64,000 bases of DNA from the NCBI GenBank assembly GCA_026705605.1, contig JAPPAK010000001.1:860164-924163 (forward strand), written 5' to 3'. The stretch is from Chloroflexota bacterium. Lineage in GTDB: Bacteria; Chloroflexota; Dehalococcoidia; Tepidiformales; Tepidiformaceae. A program made the translations under genes and the position numbers. The notes below the pieces were generated by a model, which did not search any database, had not been told where the DNA came from, and worked only from the letters and a program-made list of their open reading frames with translations. Of the stretch, positions 62,592 through 64,000 are shown in pieces. Positions within the stretch are counted from its first letter, which is position 1. Every line of letters starts with the position of its first letter.

Positions 62592-63392
62592 ATGGCGCTC
62601 GATCTGGAGGTCATCGCCCGCAAGGCCGAGGGCGGGTCCGACTACCCGCCGCTCCTCTTCGTCCACGGTTCCTGCCACGCCGCCTGGTGCTGGGACGAGC
62701 ACTTCCTGCCGTATTTCTCCGAGCGCGGCTTCGACGCCTACGCCCTGAGCCTGCGCGGCCACGGCGGGAGCGCGACACCGCGGAGCCTCCGCTGGACCTC
62801 CATCGCTTCCTACGTGGCCGATGTCGAGCAGGTGGCCGCCGACCTGCCCCACGAGCCCGTCGTCATCGGCCACTCGCTCGGCGGGTTCGTCGTCCAGAAA
62901 TACCTCGAGAGGCACGAAACCCCTGGTGCCGTGCTCGTCGCGCCCGCTGCCAGGCGCGGGAGAGGCCGCGGCGCCATCCGTCTGGTGCGACGCGCACCGG
63001 GGCTGTCCACCAGGCTATTGCTGACGCTGGAGCCCCGCACGCTCTTCTCCACGCCAGAGCTCTGTCGCAGGCTCCTCTTCTCTCCCGCCACCAGCGAAGA
63101 GACCGTGAACCGATGCGCCGAGCGCATCGGACGGGAGTCCTTCCGGGCCTGGCTGGAGATGCTCGCCGTGCGGCTGGATGCCCGGCGCATCGGCAGCACC
63201 CCCATCCTGATACTGGGAGCTGACGGAGACCGGCTTATCTCCGGGGACGCCCTGCGGGCAACGGCCACGGACTACGGCGCCGACCTCACCATGGTCCCCG
63301 ACATGGCCCACGACATGATGCTGGAGGACAACTGGCAGGAGGCCGCCGGCGCCATGTTCGACTGGCTCAGCCGCACGCTCAGCCCGGCCTGA
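62592..63392 (+). CDS. Alpha/beta hydrolase
   Basis: A 266-residue alpha/beta hydrolase. FVHGSCHAAWCWDEHFLPYF forms the oxyanion region, GHSLGGFV the Ser nucleophile elbow, ILGADGDRLIS the acid and MAHDMMLEDNW the catalytic His segment. Similar to lysophospholipase/esterase-like and MhpC-type proteins. GGAGG at 62582-62586 precedes the ATG. Confidence 0.9.
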   Translation: MALDLEVIARKAEGGSDYPPLLFVHGSCHAAWCWDEHFLPYFSERGFDAYALSLRGHGGSATPRSLRWTSIASYVADVEQVAADLPHEPVVIGHSLGGFVVQKYLERHETPGAVLVAPAARRGRGRGAIRLVRRAPGLSTRLLLTLEPRTLFSTPELCRRLLFSPATSEETVNRCAERIGRESFRAWLEMLAVRLDARRIGSTPILILGADGDRLISGDALRATATDYGADLTMVPDMAHDMMLEDNWQEAAGAMFDWLSRTLSPA

Positions 63393-63455
63393 TCGTGCCT
63401 GTACACTCCCACCGACCATCGACCCGGCTGGCGTGGCACCGGAGGGCTTGAGCGC

Positions 63456-64000
63456 GTGAAGAAGTACATCCTTTTCGATCACGATGGCGTTCTGGTGGAT
63501 ACCGAATTCTGGTACTTCAAGGCCGGAGAGCGCGCCCTCGCCGACATTGGATTTACTCAGGATAGAGATCAGTACATCCGGGACATGACCCGGGGAATGG
63601 CCACGTGGGCCCAGGCAAGGGCGGCAGGCATCGATGAACAGACCATCAGCAGGCAGCGCGAGGTCCGCAACGCCTACTACCAGGAATACCTGAGAACCGA
63701 AGCCATTGAGATCGACGGCGTCCTTGAGACGCTTGCTGAGCTGTCAGAGTACGTCCGCATGGCCATCATCACGACCGCGAAACGTGCGGACTTCAACGTC
63801 ATCCACGAAGAGCGCCAGATTACACAATTCATGGACTTCGTCCTTGCTCGTGAAGACTACGAGCTCGCCAAGCCGCACCCGGAACCCTACCTGGCCGGGC
63901 TGAAGCGCCTCGGAGCTACGAGGGAAGAGGCACTGGTCGTAGAGGACTCCTTAAGAGGCCTGAACTCCGCTGTGGCGGCCGGCATTGACTGCGTCATCGT
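63456..64000 (+). CDS. HAD-superfamily hydrolase, cut by the window end
   Basis: The frame is open from GTG 63456 to base 64000, giving at least 181 residues. ILFDHDGVLVDTEFWYF contains the HAD motif I aspartates, AIITTAKRADF motif II, KPHPEPYLAGL motif III Lys and VVEDSLRGLNSAVAAG motif IV. This is the phosphoglycolate phosphatase or beta-phosphoglucomutase-like branch. GGAGG at 63440-63444 precedes the start. Base composition is somewhat less GC-rich than the neighbouring hydrolase. Confidence 0.9.
   Translation, partial: MKKYILFDHDGVLVDTEFWYFKAGERALADIGFTQDRDQYIRDMTRGMATWAQARAAGIDEQTISRQREVRNAYYQEYLRTEAIEIDGVLETLAELSEYVRMAIITTAKRADFNVIHEERQITQFMDFVLAREDYELAKPHPEPYLAGLKRLGATREEALVVEDSLRGLNSAVAAGIDCVI

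Overview
The window is a strongly GC-rich bacterial chromosome segment with short intergenic gaps, many 1-14 bp gene overlaps of the ATGA/GTGA type, and frequent GTG/TTG starts. Gene content points to Chloroflexota, most likely a Dehalococcoidia/SAR202-like lineage. Supporting signs are expansions of cytochromes P450, luciferase-like (LLM) oxidoreductases, SDRs, D-aminoacylase-type amidohydrolases and Tat-exported lipoprotein solute-binding proteins, next to a compact rpsB-tsf-pyrH-frr-uppS-cdsA operon. The lineage is an inference; no rRNA is present.

Layout. 1-2.9 kb: sulfate activation (cysC, sat) with an Na/Pi-cotransporter-like membrane protein. 2.9-3.6 kb: a PIN/Phd toxin-antitoxin pair with a visible promoter-operator. 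3.6-7.9 kb: lipoprotein, small membrane proteins, O-methyltransferase, enoyl-CoA hydratase, MFS transporter. 7.9-10.7 kb: tRNA-Phe, proS, dtd, FmdB-type zinc ribbon, tRNA-Ser. 10.7-12.9 kb: two tandem thioredoxin-fold genes, each interrupted at the same codon by an in-frame UGA followed by a SECIS-like hairpin; I read both as selenoproteins. 12.9-20.0 kb: an SDR, then the translation/lipid operon read leftward. 19.9-20.8 kb: a 21-codon ORF with a consensus ribosome binding site and a terminator, then birA. 20.8-23.4 kb: slipin/NfeD pair and a DUF2164 protein. 23.4-36.2 kb: accessory catabolic region (VOC protein, LLM, branched-chain-type binding protein, P450s, DUF3500, two MFS paralogues of which one is frameshifted by an 11-bp duplication, a DUF1883-TIR protein, nitroreductase). 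36.4-42 kb and 49.6-55.2 kb: two paralogous amidohydrolase plus oligopeptide-type ABC loci, both without ATPase genes. 42-49.5 kb: hydrolase, LLM enzymes, nhaA, GNAT, a SnoaL-like pair, PPOX protein. 55.4-64 kb: LLM, cupin, a secreted zinc peptidase with a degenerate second domain, an SDR pair, tRNA-Gly, a fourth P450, hydrolase, and a HAD phosphatase cut by the window end.

How the genes work together (inference): the accessory regions look like a scavenging and oxidative-degradation inventory for dissolved organic matter. Two imported-peptide or amide systems are coupled to D-aminoacylase-like hydrolases, and P450, LLM, SDR and alpha/beta-hydrolase enzymes would modify poorly degradable substrates. 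The most notable feature is the tandem UGA-containing redoxin pair.
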